DNA from: Fidelibacterota bacterium
GTDB taxonomy: Bacteria; Fidelibacterota; Marinisomatia; Marinisomatales; Marinisomataceae
Direction: 5' to 3'
Assembly: GCA_019654715.1 (NCBI GenBank)
Contig: BPEH01000002.1
Location: 1-64,000, forward strand
Length of the DNA stretch: 64,000 bases
Position numbers and translations under genes: made by a program. A model generated the notes under the pieces. It saw nothing but the letters and a program-made list of their open reading frames with translations. It made no database searches and was not told the origin of the DNA. Below are positions 8,921 through 18,039 of the stretch, in pieces (position 1 is the stretch's first letter; each line of letters starts with the position of its first letter).

Positions 8921-9220
8921 TTAAAGTACTGCTAGAATATCAGTTTCTCTCATAATAAGCAATTCCTTGCCTTCATGGACAATTTCAGTACCAGAATATT
9001 TTCCATATAAAACTTTATCCCCTTTTTTAACGCTCATTGGAGTGACACAAGTACAAGTCTCTTTATCACATGCCTTACCTGGACCGACAACAACAACTGT
9101 TCCTTGTTGAGGTTTTTCTTGTGCTGTATCAGGTAGAATAATCCCACTAGCAGTCTTTTCATCTGCAGCTAATGGCTCTACAACAACACGATCATCTAAC
9201 GGTTTTATATTTAAAGACAT
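8921..9220 (-). CDS. groS: Co-chaperonin GroES with a Cys cluster
   Basis: GroES is the 10-kDa cap of Gro[22 protein letters not shown], the mobile loop [20 protein letters not shown] and [16 protein letters not shown] are canonical, and the length (99 residues) is normal. The segment after VVVVGPGK is unusual: it reads [15 protein letters not shown], with three Cys where most GroES have a short polar loop. A GGAGG-type site precedes the ATG. I see no CIRCE inverted repeat in the 71 bp upstream, so HrcA control is not supported. Confidence 0.95.
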   Translation of the reverse strand: MSLNIKPLDDRVVVEPLAADEKTASGIILPDTAQEKPQQGTVVVVGPGKACDKETCTCVTPMSVKKGDKVLYGKYSGTEIVHEGKELLIMRETDILAVL

Positions 9221-9291
9221 TTTTCCTCCATTATTAATTTTGCGCTTGGAATTTTAATATTAATAAACAACAATATCAAACAAATTTGGAA

Positions 9292-9729
9292 TCACTTCCC
9301 TGTACTGCCAAAACCACCTTCTCCACGATCACTATCTGATAATTCATCTACTAACTCAAATTCTATCGGAGAACTATCTACAGCTACCAACTGAAAGTAT
9401 CTTTCTCCTTGTTTAATCTCATAATCTTCAGGGTATATATTATCAACCATTCCAACCAATTCTCCTCTATAACCTGCATCAATTAATCCAATTGAATTAG
9501 CTAACCGTAATGGGGTTTTGGAAATACTAGATCGTGGAAATAAGTAATAAGCTTTATTATCTAAATTTTCACAAGCGACCTGCAAATGAATTGGTTGAGA
9601 AGAGTTTCCAGGAATTACTTGATCATCTATTACAAATAAATCTAAACCAGCATCTCCTTGATGAAAATGAGAATGGTTTTCATATAAAGCTTTTGCTTTA
9701 TCGTTAAAAGGTTTAATTCTTATTTTCAT
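9292..9729 (-). CDS. dut: dUTP diphosphatase-like protein (dUTPase fold)
   Basis: This enzyme would hydrolyse dUTP to dUMP and keep uracil out of DNA. The trimeric dUTPase motifs are present: DAGLDLFVIDDQVI (motif 1), PRSSISKTPLRLANSIGLID (motifs 2-3), GYRGELVGMV, QGERYFQLVAVD and a glycine-rich end RGEGGFGSTGK (motif 5). It has about 145 residues. The ATG at 9729 (MKIRIKPFND) lies within the end of mscS (17-nt overlap). A longer upstream frame has no family similarity and is not used. Confidence 0.9.
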   Translation of the reverse strand: MKIRIKPFNDKAKALYENHSHFHQGDAGLDLFVIDDQVIPGNSSQPIHLQVACENLDNKAYYLFPRSSISKTPLRLANSIGLIDAGYRGELVGMVDNIYPEDYEIKQGERYFQLVAVDSSPIEFELVDELSDSDRGEGGFGSTGK

Positions 9730-10771
9730 TCTTGTGAATAACGGTACGAATTGGATATGGAATTTCAATATTCTCTTGTTGGAAACGCTTATGAAGCTTC
9801 TTAATAAATGCATTCAAAATAACATTATGATCTCCAAATTCCTTTCCTTGAAAATAAATAAAGAAATTAATACTTGAGGCAGCAAATTCTCTAAATCGAA
9901 TTGCTGGCTTATAATCCTTACTAACACAATCTAATTCATTGTAAATATTTTCTGCTACTTCAAGAGCTATTCTTTCTACATGATCTAAGTCGCTATCATA
10001 AGAAACTCCTACCTGTATAGGAACTCTAAAAGCTGCGTCCATTGAAGTATAATTTTTTGATACAGACCCAGAAAGAACAGAATTTGGAATTGATATTACA
10101 TTATTTGCTCTTTCTTGTATAGTGGTATATCTCCATCCAATGTTTTTAACATACCCTTGATACCCATTACTCAACTCAACATAATCTCCTTCCTTCATAG
10201 TCTTACTTAAAAGGATATTAATTCCACCAAATAAATCAGAAAGGGTATCTTTAAGTGCTAAAGATACAGCTAAACCACCTACTCCCAATGCAGTTAAAAG
10301 AGGAGTAATAGAGATACCAAATGATTGAAGAACCACTAGGAATGCAAGTGAAAAAATAGAAACATTAATTAATCCTTTAAAAATACCAGTAGACGGAAGT
10401 GAACTATTATTCTTTGACCACACATCTAACATTCCTAAAACTATTTTTGAAGCGGTTAAACTTATTGAAATGACTAAAAATGCAAATATTAATTGAGATG
10501 CGTAAACATTGTAAGGATCTCCAAGCTCAACATTATTAAGTGCAATTGATAAAGAGGCTAAGAAAAACCAAAATACTATCATAGAATTAAATGCATTTAT
10601 GACAACATCATCTCCTTTAAAAGATGTTTTATCAGAAAAACTCTTTAATCTGCTAAATAGATAGGTTTTAAAGAAGAAACCTATACATACACCGATCACA
10701 ACGGTTAAGACAGGCTCTAGCCACTCTAAATAAGGCGTTAGCCACTCTAAATAAGATATTTCTGTATCCAT
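9713..10771 (-). CDS. mscS: MscS-family mechanosensitive ion channel
   Basis: This 352-residue membrane protein has four or more N-terminal hydrophobic segments. The pore-lining helix LGVGGLAVSLALKDTLSDLF is followed by the beta domain (GDYVELSNGYQGYVKNIGWR, TIQERANNVISIPNSV) and an alpha-beta C-terminal domain. It would open under membrane tension to release solutes. An in-frame 21-nt tandem duplication near the N-terminus gives YLEWLTPYLEWLEP. There are 48 bp between it and ispG. Confidence 0.92.
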   Translation of the reverse strand: MDTEISYLEWLTPYLEWLEPVLTVVIGVCIGFFFKTYLFSRLKSFSDKTSFKGDDVVINAFNSMIVFWFFLASLSIALNNVELGDPYNVYASQLIFAFLVISISLTASKIVLGMLDVWSKNNSSLPSTGIFKGLINVSIFSLAFLVVLQSFGISITPLLTALGVGGLAVSLALKDTLSDLFGGINILLSKTMKEGDYVELSNGYQGYVKNIGWRYTTIQERANNVISIPNSVLSGSVSKNYTSMDAAFRVPIQVGVSYDSDLDHVERIALEVAENIYNELDCVSKDYKPAIRFREFAASSINFFIYFQGKEFGDHNVILNAFIKKLHKRFQQENIEIPYPIRTVIHKNENKN

Positions 10772-10819
10772 GGGGGTAGATTACTAATAAAAGTTTACTT
10801 CGTCAAGATAATGACAAAT

Positions 10820-12550
10820 TTAAATTGAAGGTTTAATCCAGTCATTATTTGCTTTAATTAAGTTAACTAACTCATCAACTGCATCTTTACTTGAAATATT
10901 CCTCTTAATTAAATCTTTTCCTTTATAGAGAGAAATTACTCCTTTACCTGACCCAACATATCCATAATCAGCATCTGCCATCTCACCAGGACCATTTACA
11001 ATACATCCCATTACAGCTATTTTTAACTGTTTTAGGTGATTTGTTTTCTCTTTTACTAATGCTGTCGTCTCTTGAAGATCAAACTTTGTTCTTCCACAAG
11101 ATGGACAAGAAATATAGTCAGTTTTGAAAATTCTTGTTCTTGTATTTTGGAGAATAGAAAAACTAAGTTCATTAATTCTATCTTGGTGGGTATCAGAATG
11201 TAACCACAAACCGTTTCCCATTCCTTCTAACAACATAGTTCCAAAATCTATTGATGCATCAATACATAGTTTTTCAAAATCTTCTTCTTCATAATTCTTT
11301 TTAAATAAGACAGGGTTAGTAATATCTTGTTCCTCAAAAAAATTGAAAATATATCTAAAATCAGCTACGCTATTGTCAAAATCGAAGACAAATACAACAT
11401 TTGTAGGCATAGAACTAATAATAGAATTAGTAATAGTTTCTTTATTTAAAGAGACAAAATTGATGACATCAGATTTATGTTCTGATTGGCGATATTCTTT
11501 AAGCGAAGGAAAATAAGGAAATTTTTCATTTTTATGACTTATCAAGTGTTCTTCATAAAAATAATCAGGGCCATTTCCTTCAAACAACACATTAGAGTTA
11601 GATATAACAACCGGAACACTATCTCCCCCAATATTGAGTATCTTTGAAGTAATTCTTTTTTGGTAACTTGATAGCCTTGAATCATTACTACTAATTGGAT
11701 TAGATATTTCAATTTTATCAATAATCTTTTTAGCAGAAGGTATTTCAAATTCTGGCTCTTCAGTAAGAGATACTCTAATTGTATCACCAATACCGTCATT
11801 AAGCAATGAACCAATTCCTAAAGATGATTTTATCCTACCATCAATTCCATCTCCTGCTTCTGTTACACCAAGATGTAATGGGAAATACATATTTTCTTCA
11901 TCCATTTTTTGGACCAATAAACGATATGCATGCACCATTACCAATGGATTGCTTGATTTCATCGATAAAATAACCTGATCAAAATTATGTTGATTACAAA
12001 TTCTTAGAAATTCTAATGCAGATTCAACCATACCAAGAGGCGTATCTCCAAATCGATTCATTATTCTATCTGATAAAGAACCATGATTTGTCCCTATTCT
12101 CATAGCAGTATTGTGTTTTTTACATACTTCTAACAAAGGAACAAAACGTTCTTCAATTTTGAGTAATTCATTATTATATGTCTTATCATCATATTCTTTT
12201 ATCTCAAATTTCTTCCGATCCACATAATTACCAGGATTAATTCTAACTTTTTCGACAATTTTTGCGGCAGTAATTGCTGCATTGGGTGTAAAATGAATAT
12301 CTGCAACTAAGGGAGCATTATATCCCTTCTTTCTTAAAATGCTCTTAATATTTTCTAGATTTTCAGCCTCTTTAATATTGGGAGCAGTAAATCGAACTAT
12401 TTCCCCACCTGCATTGATAATTCTAATGGCTTGATCAACGCTTGCATCTGTATCTAGAGTTGAAACAGTGGTCATTGATTGTGTTCTAATAGGATAATCA
12501 CTACCAATCATCATATCCCCAACTTGAACATTAACAGTTTTTCTTCTCAC
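10820..12550 (-). CDS. ispG: 4-hydroxy-3-methylbut-2-en-1-yl diphosphate synthase, long form
   Basis: IspG converts MEcPP to HMBPP in the MEP isoprenoid pathway with a [4Fe-4S] cluster. The N-terminal TIM barrel has PIRTQSMTTVSTLDTDASV, LVADIHFTPNAAI and RIGTNHGSLSDRI. The cluster ligands are in YISCPSCGRTKFDLQ and VMGCIVNGPGEMADADYGYV. At 576 residues it is the large type with a middle insertion, as in Bacteroidetes, Chlamydia and plants, not the 370-residue E. coli type. The start is a GTG at 12550, 2 nt after the mraY stop. Confidence 0.95.
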   Translation of the reverse strand: MRRKTVNVQVGDMMIGSDYPIRTQSMTTVSTLDTDASVDQAIRIINAGGEIVRFTAPNIKEAENLENIKSILRKKGYNAPLVADIHFTPNAAITAAKIVEKVRINPGNYVDRKKFEIKEYDDKTYNNELLKIEERFVPLLEVCKKHNTAMRIGTNHGSLSDRIMNRFGDTPLGMVESALEFLRICNQHNFDQVILSMKSSNPLVMVHAYRLLVQKMDEENMYFPLHLGVTEAGDGIDGRIKSSLGIGSLLNDGIGDTIRVSLTEEPEFEIPSAKKIIDKIEISNPISSNDSRLSSYQKRITSKILNIGGDSVPVVISNSNVLFEGNGPDYFYEEHLISHKNEKFPYFPSLKEYRQSEHKSDVINFVSLNKETITNSIISSMPTNVVFVFDFDNSVADFRYIFNFFEEQDITNPVLFKKNYEEEDFEKLCIDASIDFGTMLLEGMGNGLWLHSDTHQDRINELSFSILQNTRTRIFKTDYISCPSCGRTKFDLQETTALVKEKTNHLKQLKIAVMGCIVNGPGEMADADYGYVGSGKGVISLYKGKDLIKRNISSKDAVDELVNLIKANNDWIKPSI

Positions 12551-12552
12551 GT

Positions 12553-13657
12553 CTATAAAATTTTAAAGGTTGTAAGAGATAATAACGCAAAGAAAATTCC
12601 AAGCAACCAGAAACGTACCACCACTCTTGATTCAGGCCCAAACCTTTTAATTCAAAATGGTGATGAAGTGGTGCCATTAAGAATAATTTTTTTGGTTTTC
12701 CATATTTCTTTTTGGTCCACCTATGATATACTACCTGCAATATTACTGACAAAGCTTCCAAAACAAAAACTCCACCAACAATAATCAACAAAAGTTCCTT
12801 TTTCAGTAGTATTGCTAATGTTCCTAACGCAGCACCCATAGACAAAGAACCAACATCTCCCATAAAAATTAATGCTGGCCTTGCATTAAACCATAAAAAT
12901 CCAAGACAACCTCCAAAAAGAGCAGCTGCAAAAATTGTTAATTCACCTGCCATTGGTATATAGGTAATATTTAGATAGTCAGAAAAATCAACTCTGCCAG
13001 ATATATAAGAAAACACTCCAAACACACTCACAGATATAGCAAGCAATCCTGTAGCCAACCCATCAAGTCCATCGGTTAGATTCACAGCATTAGATGTTGC
13101 AGACACAACAAGAATAATGAATAATGTGTAAATGAATGGATTAAGAAAATCAATTGAAACATACTTTAAAAATGGAACAAAGGTGAAATAAGTCTTATCT
13201 ATGCCTTCAGTAATATAAGCACCAGAATTAATGATCATAAATGAGATAAAAATACCAAGCATAGATTGGGCAATTAATTTGTAACGTCCACCCAAACCTC
13301 CATCTTTTTTCTTGATAGATTTTAAATAATCATCTAAAAACCAACACAACCCATCCAAAGCATTGAAATACAAATAATTTGTATAAACAGATTACTTATA
13401 TCTGCAAATATCAAGGTAGGTATTATTGTAGCGACAATGATAAGAACACCGCCCATGGTTGGTGTTCCCTTTTTTTCATGATGGCTCTCTGGGCCATGCT
13501 CTGTGATCGATTCTCCAATTTGAAGCCTTGTAAGATTTCGAACAATAATTGGACCAAAAATAAAACTAATTAAAAGTGCAAAAATCGCACTTGCTCCTGC
13601 ACTAAATGTGATATATTGAAGTAAATTTTTTAACGGATCTAATAGTTCATTGAACAT
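12553..13657 (-). CDS. mraY: Phospho-N-acetylmuramoyl-pentapeptide-transferase MraY (two frameshifts)
   Basis: MraY makes lipid I from UDP-MurNAc-pentapeptide and undecaprenyl phosphate in the inner membrane. The visible motifs are HHEKKGTPTMGGVLIIVATI, the catalytic NLTDGLDGLATGLLAI, the Asp-containing FMGDVGSLSMGAALG and the tail APLHHHFELKG. One indel near 13340 (WMGCVGF then LDDYLKS) and one near 12620 break the frame. Restoring the second gives VVVRFWLLGIFFALLSL and a TAG at 12553. The ATG at 13657 overlaps the murF end by 11 nt. Confidence 0.93.
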
Positions 13658-14888
13658 AATTTTTAATATCTTCTGCTACCGAATCTAACCCCATACTTCG
13701 TGAACCTTTTAGTAAAACAATATCATTTTTTTCCAACAAATTACAAACCTTATTAGAAAGGGCTTCTTTACTGTTGAAATGTAAACTTAACGGAATGTTT
13801 TTACTACCATTAAAAGTATTTTTTGCTAAATCCCCATAACAAATAATAGTATCAATCTTTTCCTCACAATAATTGGCAATCTCTTCATGAAATTTTACTT
13901 CATCTTTTCCTAATTCTTTCATATCGCCAAACACAAAAATCTTTTTCCCTTCGGTTTGATAACTCTGGAGGTTATCAATAGCAGCTTTCACAGATTCTGG
14001 ATTTGCATTGTATGCATCATCTATTAAAGTAATATTATTGGATAAAAGACATGCTTCTCCTCTACCTTTTGGCAAAGTAAAATCTTGTAATAGTTCATCA
14101 AATCTCATTGAATCCCCTTCTGACATAAAGTCTTCACACACCTTACAAGCAATAGAAGCATTTTTCAGAAAAACATTGTTCTTTCCTAGAGGATGATTAA
14201 CAAGACCTCGGAATGGTTCAATTATATCTTCGTTATAGTATCCTTTTTTTGAATGAGTAAGAATAGATTTCTTTTCTTTTGTAATATTCTCAATTGAACC
14301 AAATCCTTCTAAATGAGCATCCGAAATATTCGTAATAACACCTATATCAGGCTTAACCATTGATGATAAGTATTCTATATCTCCCACTCTATTTGCACCA
14401 AGTTCCAAAACATAAACTTGGGAGGCATCATGTGGAAAAGAAAATATGCTTAAAGGAACTCCAATAGAGGTATTAAAATTGCCTTGTGTTTTAGATACAT
14501 CGTATCCTTTTTTATTTAAAATATGAGATATAAGATCTTTTGTTGTTGTCTTTCCGTTACTACCTGTTACAGCAATAACATTTCCATCAAAATCATTCAT
14601 CCATTGAGAACAAATCTTGCCAATAAACGATATAACATCATCAACAAGGAAAGTATTATGATTTTCATCGCCAGATTGAACAATAGCATAGGTTGCTCCA
14701 CTGGAAAATGCTTCCTCAACAAATTCAGATCCATCAAAATTTTCCCCTTTGATTGCTAAGAATAAATCACCTTTTTTTATATCGCGACTATCCGTGCTAA
14801 CCCCTTTTACTGGTAAAAGATCGCTCTTACCAATTGCATCAGAAAAATATCTGAAAAATAATTGTGTTTCTAGAATATCAACTCGCAT
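13647..14888 (-). CDS. murF: UDP-MurNAc-tripeptide:D-Ala-D-Ala ligase MurF
   Basis: MurF adds D-Ala-D-Ala to the UDP-MurNAc-tripeptide in the cytoplasm. The Mur-ligase layout is seen in order: GVSTDSRDIKKGDLFLAIKG, ATP site IAVTGSNGKTTTKDLISHIL, QGNFNTSIGVPLSIF, the central ELGANRVGDIEYLS and NISDAHLEGFGS, then LIDDAYNANPESVKAAIDNL and FVFGDMKELG. It has 413 residues. It starts at the ATG at 14888, overlapping murE by 11 nt. The order murE-murF-mraY is retained, but it is separated from the rest of the dcw cluster. Confidence 0.95.
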   Translation of the reverse strand: MRVDILETQLFFRYFSDAIGKSDLLPVKGVSTDSRDIKKGDLFLAIKGENFDGSEFVEEAFSSGATYAIVQSGDENHNTFLVDDVISFIGKICSQWMNDFDGNVIAVTGSNGKTTTKDLISHILNKKGYDVSKTQGNFNTSIGVPLSIFSFPHDASQVYVLELGANRVGDIEYLSSMVKPDIGVITNISDAHLEGFGSIENITKEKKSILTHSKKGYYNEDIIEPFRGLVNHPLGKNNVFLKNASIACKVCEDFMSEGDSMRFDELLQDFTLPKGRGEACLLSNNITLIDDAYNANPESVKAAIDNLQSYQTEGKKIFVFGDMKELGKDEVKFHEEIANYCEEKIDTIICYGDLAKNTFNGSKNIPLSLHFNSKEALSNKVCNLLEKNDIVLLKGSRSMGLDSVAEDIKNYVQ

Positions 14889-16329
14889 AAAAACTGTCTA
14901 TAATTTTTCTATCAGAATAATGAAGTTTTTTACCATTAATCTCTTGAAATTCTTCATTTCCTTTCCCAAAAATAACTAAAATATCATCGGTATCTAAGTG
15001 TTCAAGAGCAATTAATAGTCCTTTTTCACGATCATCAAATACTGTATATATATCCTTCGAGAATCCTTTTACCACATCGTTATTAATATCATTGATATTT
15101 TCAAATCTTGGATTATCTGGTACTACATAACATTCGGTGGCAAATTGTTCAACCGCTTTAGCCATTTCTGTTCGTTTGGATTGATCTCTGTTACCACCCG
15201 CACCAAACAATACCTTAATTTTCTTATTCGGATATATTTCTTTCAAAGAACTTAACATATTTACATAAGCATCTGGAGTATGCCCATAATCAACAATAAT
15301 ATCTGGAAATCCTGGTTTTGATATATTTTCGTGTCTTCCACTAATATAATTACAATTATTAATCCCTTTTTCAACGATGGAAGGCTGTACCCCAAGCTCT
15401 AATGCAATCGAAGAAGCTAAAACAATATTTTCAAGGTTGTACCTCCCTTTTAATTTTGAATTAATCTCCAAAGAACAACTATCTGAAACCATTGTTCCAG
15501 TAATACCATCTTGATTAATAGAAAATGCTGTACAAAAGTAGTCTGCTTGATCATTTTTTAGAGATATCTTCTTAGAATTTGGATAATCCTTGCAAATATC
15601 TTCTCCATAACTACTATCACTTAATACTAATGGATTATTACCGTCTTTTATCAGATTAAATAGTTTCTTTTTATCATTAAAATAATTTTCTAGTGATTTA
15701 TGATAATCCAAATGATCTAGGCTAAGATTAGTAAATCCCACAGCATCAAAAGCGATACTATCCACTCGATTTTGAGAAAGTGCATGAGATGACACTTCAA
15801 GGACAGCATAATCAAATTCTTCTTTAACCGCATGATGCAAAATTTGGAAAAGAGATATAGAATCTGGAGTAGTAAGAGAAAGATTTAGATTGGTAATATC
15901 TGGGATCACCCCCAACGTTCCAACCTGAATAACTTTTTTACCATCAGCTTCCAAAATATCTTTTAATATTAAGGTAGTAGAAGTTTTTCCATTTGTACCG
16001 GTAATTCCAATTGTTTTGATATGCTTTTCAGGATTTCCATAATAATTTGATGCAAGACATGTTAATGCTTTTCGGGCATTCTTAACTTTAATGATTCTAT
16101 CTGTTTCTTCTATATCATTTGAATCAGTAATGATACACACAGCTTCTTTATTTAACGCTTCTTCAATAAACTGATTTCCGTCGACATTAACACCTTGAAT
16201 CGCAACAAAAACAAAGTTAGGTTGAACCTCTTTTGAATTAGAAGTAATCCCTGATACTTTCTCTCCTAAGATAGCACTATTTGGTTGCGCGATATTGCGC
16301 AGAACTTTTTCAATTACGATTTCGATCAT
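14878..16329 (-). CDS. murE: UDP-MurNAc-L-Ala-D-Glu ligase MurE, probably meso-diaminopimelate-adding
   Basis: MurE adds the third peptide residue. The motifs are GITSNSKEVQPNFVFVAIQG, ATP site TIGITGTNGKTSTTLILKDI, LTTPDSISLF, EVSSHALSQNRVD, NLSLDHLDYHKS and the GRHE motif in YISGRHENIS. A DNPR sequence (VPDNPRFENIND) is the family signature for meso-DAP rather than lysine. I start at the ATG at 16329 (MIEIVIEKVL). A longer frame upstream lies inside the preceding gene. It has about 483 residues. Confidence 0.94.
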   Translation of the reverse strand: MIEIVIEKVLRNIAQPNSAILGEKVSGITSNSKEVQPNFVFVAIQGVNVDGNQFIEEALNKEAVCIITDSNDIEETDRIIKVKNARKALTCLASNYYGNPEKHIKTIGITGTNGKTSTTLILKDILEADGKKVIQVGTLGVIPDITNLNLSLTTPDSISLFQILHHAVKEEFDYAVLEVSSHALSQNRVDSIAFDAVGFTNLSLDHLDYHKSLENYFNDKKKLFNLIKDGNNPLVLSDSSYGEDICKDYPNSKKISLKNDQADYFCTAFSINQDGITGTMVSDSCSLEINSKLKGRYNLENIVLASSIALELGVQPSIVEKGINNCNYISGRHENISKPGFPDIIVDYGHTPDAYVNMLSSLKEIYPNKKIKVLFGAGGNRDQSKRTEMAKAVEQFATECYVVPDNPRFENINDINNDVVKGFSKDIYTVFDDREKGLLIALEHLDTDDILVIFGKGNEEFQEINGKKLHYSDRKIIDSFYAS

Positions 16330-16873
16330 AGATCGTATTTGCTTCCATTGGATGTACATTAGTCATAGTTGGTGGTATATGCATATAACGAATATAATCG
16401 TTAATGTCTCTTTGGTTCCAAGGATCTTTAAAATAATTATCAGTATCTACAAAACCTTTTCTTGAATTATAATAAGTAAATTTTTCAAATGAAGTATTAA
16501 AAAATCCACTTGAATATGATTCGTTGTTCTCAAGCAACCATTTACTAGCCTCTGTCCAACCAAGTATCCCATTGTCTAGATATAATGTTGTAGCGCGACC
16601 AGTAGGAAAATAAAGTCCTCTGTTATTTTTACTATCAAATCGATCATACTCTGGAGCATTTAATTCCAAAGATTCTGCAATAATGTCCATTTGTAGATAT
16701 TTTTCTAAAATCTTATTTCTATTGATATCAGCGATTAACATTAATTCTAAATCGGTCATTTCTTCACCAACAATAAATTCGAACAAGGTAGAATCATTTT
16801 TACTTTCTTCATTAATGATTTCTTGAGAAAGAACTAAAGAAAAAATAAATAATACACTAATATATCTAATCAT
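16310..16873 (-). CDS. Secreted protein of unknown function
   Basis: This 187-residue protein has a clear signal peptide (MIRYISVLFIFSLVLSQ, cleavage before Glu/Gln likely). The mature part is acidic and aromatic-rich: VGEEMTDLELMLIADINRNK, YFPTGRATTLYLDNG, ESYSSGFFNTSFEKFTYYNS and DPWNQRDINDYIRYMHIPP. I recognise no domain. It is locked between arfB (8-nt overlap, ATGATTAG) and murE (20-nt overlap), in the position where a division or cell-wall factor might be expected. That is only positional inference. Confidence 0.75.
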   Translation of the reverse strand: MIRYISVLFIFSLVLSQEIINEESKNDSTLFEFIVGEEMTDLELMLIADINRNKILEKYLQMDIIAESLELNAPEYDRFDSKNNRGLYFPTGRATTLYLDNGILGWTEASKWLLENNESYSSGFFNTSFEKFTYYNSRKGFVDTDNYFKDPWNQRDINDYIRYMHIPPTMTNVHPMEANTIYDRNRN

Positions 16874-17264
16874 CTAAACTAACTTTCTTTCTACTCTTTT
16901 TTATCATTGATCTCTTTTTTTTGCTTTCCACTCTTCTAACTTGCGAAGCCTTAGAAGGTTTCGTAGCAATCCTTTCCACAGGAATTTTTATATCAGAAAA
17001 TAAAGATTCTAGTCGATTGATAGCATCAATTTTATTTTTATTCTGTGTACGATGGGTTTGCGCAACAATGATAATATCTCCATTTTTGGATATTCTATTA
17101 CGATATTTTTCTAGAAATAATTGCTTAAGATAATCTGGAACATCAGAATCATGAATATTATATCGCAATTGTACTGCGGTGGAAACCTTGTTCACATTCT
17201 GTCCTCCAGGACCTTGAGAACGAACAAATGAAAAACGTAATTCTGATTCTTTAATTTTAATCAT
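16866..17264 (-). CDS. arfB: Peptidyl-tRNA hydrolase ArfB-like (ribosome rescue)
   Basis: This RF-1-like rescue factor hydrolyses peptidyl-tRNA on stalled ribosomes. The GGQ catalytic loop is in FVRSQGPGGQNVNKVSTAVQ near residues 13-32. The C-terminus is strongly basic (VESKKKRSMIKKSRKKVS), as ArfB needs to enter the mRNA channel. Its length of about 132 residues fits. The ATG at 17264 (MIKIKESELRF) is preferred; a longer upstream frame would run antisense into rlmB. It is divergent from rlmB with 30 bp between. Confidence 0.92.
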   Translation of the reverse strand: MIKIKESELRFSFVRSQGPGGQNVNKVSTAVQLRYNIHDSDVPDYLKQLFLEKYRNRISKNGDIIIVAQTHRTQNKNKIDAINRLESLFSDIKIPVERIATKPSKASQVRRVESKKKRSMIKKSRKKVSLDD

Positions 17265-17294
17265 GAATTTTCTTCCTAAATTTAACAAATATTT

Positions 17295-18038
17295 ATGGAC
17301 CAATTCACAAAACGTAAAATTTCTGTTTATGGCATTAATGGATGCCTTGATGCATTGAAATCTAGCTTGGTTGAAATCAATCAAATCTACATTGAAACCG
17401 CATCTCCTGCATCAAAACATAAAGAACTTAAATCGCTGTACTCAAAATTACCGAAGGATAAAGTACTTTTGGTAGATCAAGTTGGTTTTGCAAAAAAAAT
17501 AGATACCAATAGAGCACAAGGAATATTAATTAATGCACAAGTATCTGTTTCTCAAACCTTACCATTACCTAAACATAAAAACGAATGTTATGTTATCCTT
17601 GATCGAGTACAAGATCCACATAACCTGGGACAAATATTACGTATTTGTGCCGGCGGAAACGTTGATGGCGTAATTATAACCGATAAAAGCAGTGTTTCGA
17701 TGACCAGTGCAGTAGCACAAGTAAGTCAAGGGGGTTTTGCAAAAATTCCTTTGTATGAAATCAACAATATTAATCAAACTATACTCCATTTCAAGGAACA
17801 TGATTGTTGGATTACAAGCTTCGAGAACAATATTAATGCTCAAAATTGGTATTCCATTGATTTTCAAGGAAGAACTGTATTGATTTTTGGAGGAGAAGGT
17901 AGCGGAATTAGTAAACAGGTATTAAAAAATTCTGATTTTACTGCAACTATTCCAATGTCAAATGAAATGAATTCATTAAATGTATCTTCAGCTGTCAGTG
18001 CAATTGTGTTTGAACGATTAAGACAAATTTCTAAATAG
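17295..18038 (+). CDS. rlmB: RlmB/TrmH-family 2'-O-ribose RNA methyltransferase
   Basis: This is a SpoU-class methyltransferase, probably acting on 23S rRNA G2251. The N-terminal substrate-binding part starts KRKISVYGINGCLDALK. The knot motifs are VILDRVQDPHNLGQILRICA (motif 1), VLIFGGEGSGISKQVL (motif 2) and IPMSNEMNSLNVSSAVSAIV (motif 3). It has 247 residues. It ends one base before the stop of the convergent dipeptidase gene. Confidence 0.92.
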   Translation: MDQFTKRKISVYGINGCLDALKSSLVEINQIYIETASPASKHKELKSLYSKLPKDKVLLVDQVGFAKKIDTNRAQGILINAQVSVSQTLPLPKHKNECYVILDRVQDPHNLGQILRICAGGNVDGVIITDKSSVSMTSAVAQVSQGGFAKIPLYEINNINQTILHFKEHDCWITSFENNINAQNWYSIDFQGRTVLIFGGEGSGISKQVLKNSDFTATIPMSNEMNSLNVSSAVSAIVFERLRQISK

Positions 18039-18039
18039 A

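Noticed and set aside
9221-9291. CIRCE element (HrcA operator) before groES
   Set aside because: No TTAGCACTC-like arm or 9-nt spaced inverted repeat is present; only AT-rich sequence.
11542-11814. Separate small protein inside ispG
   Set aside because: It is an alternative frame of a fully open, motif-complete ispG.
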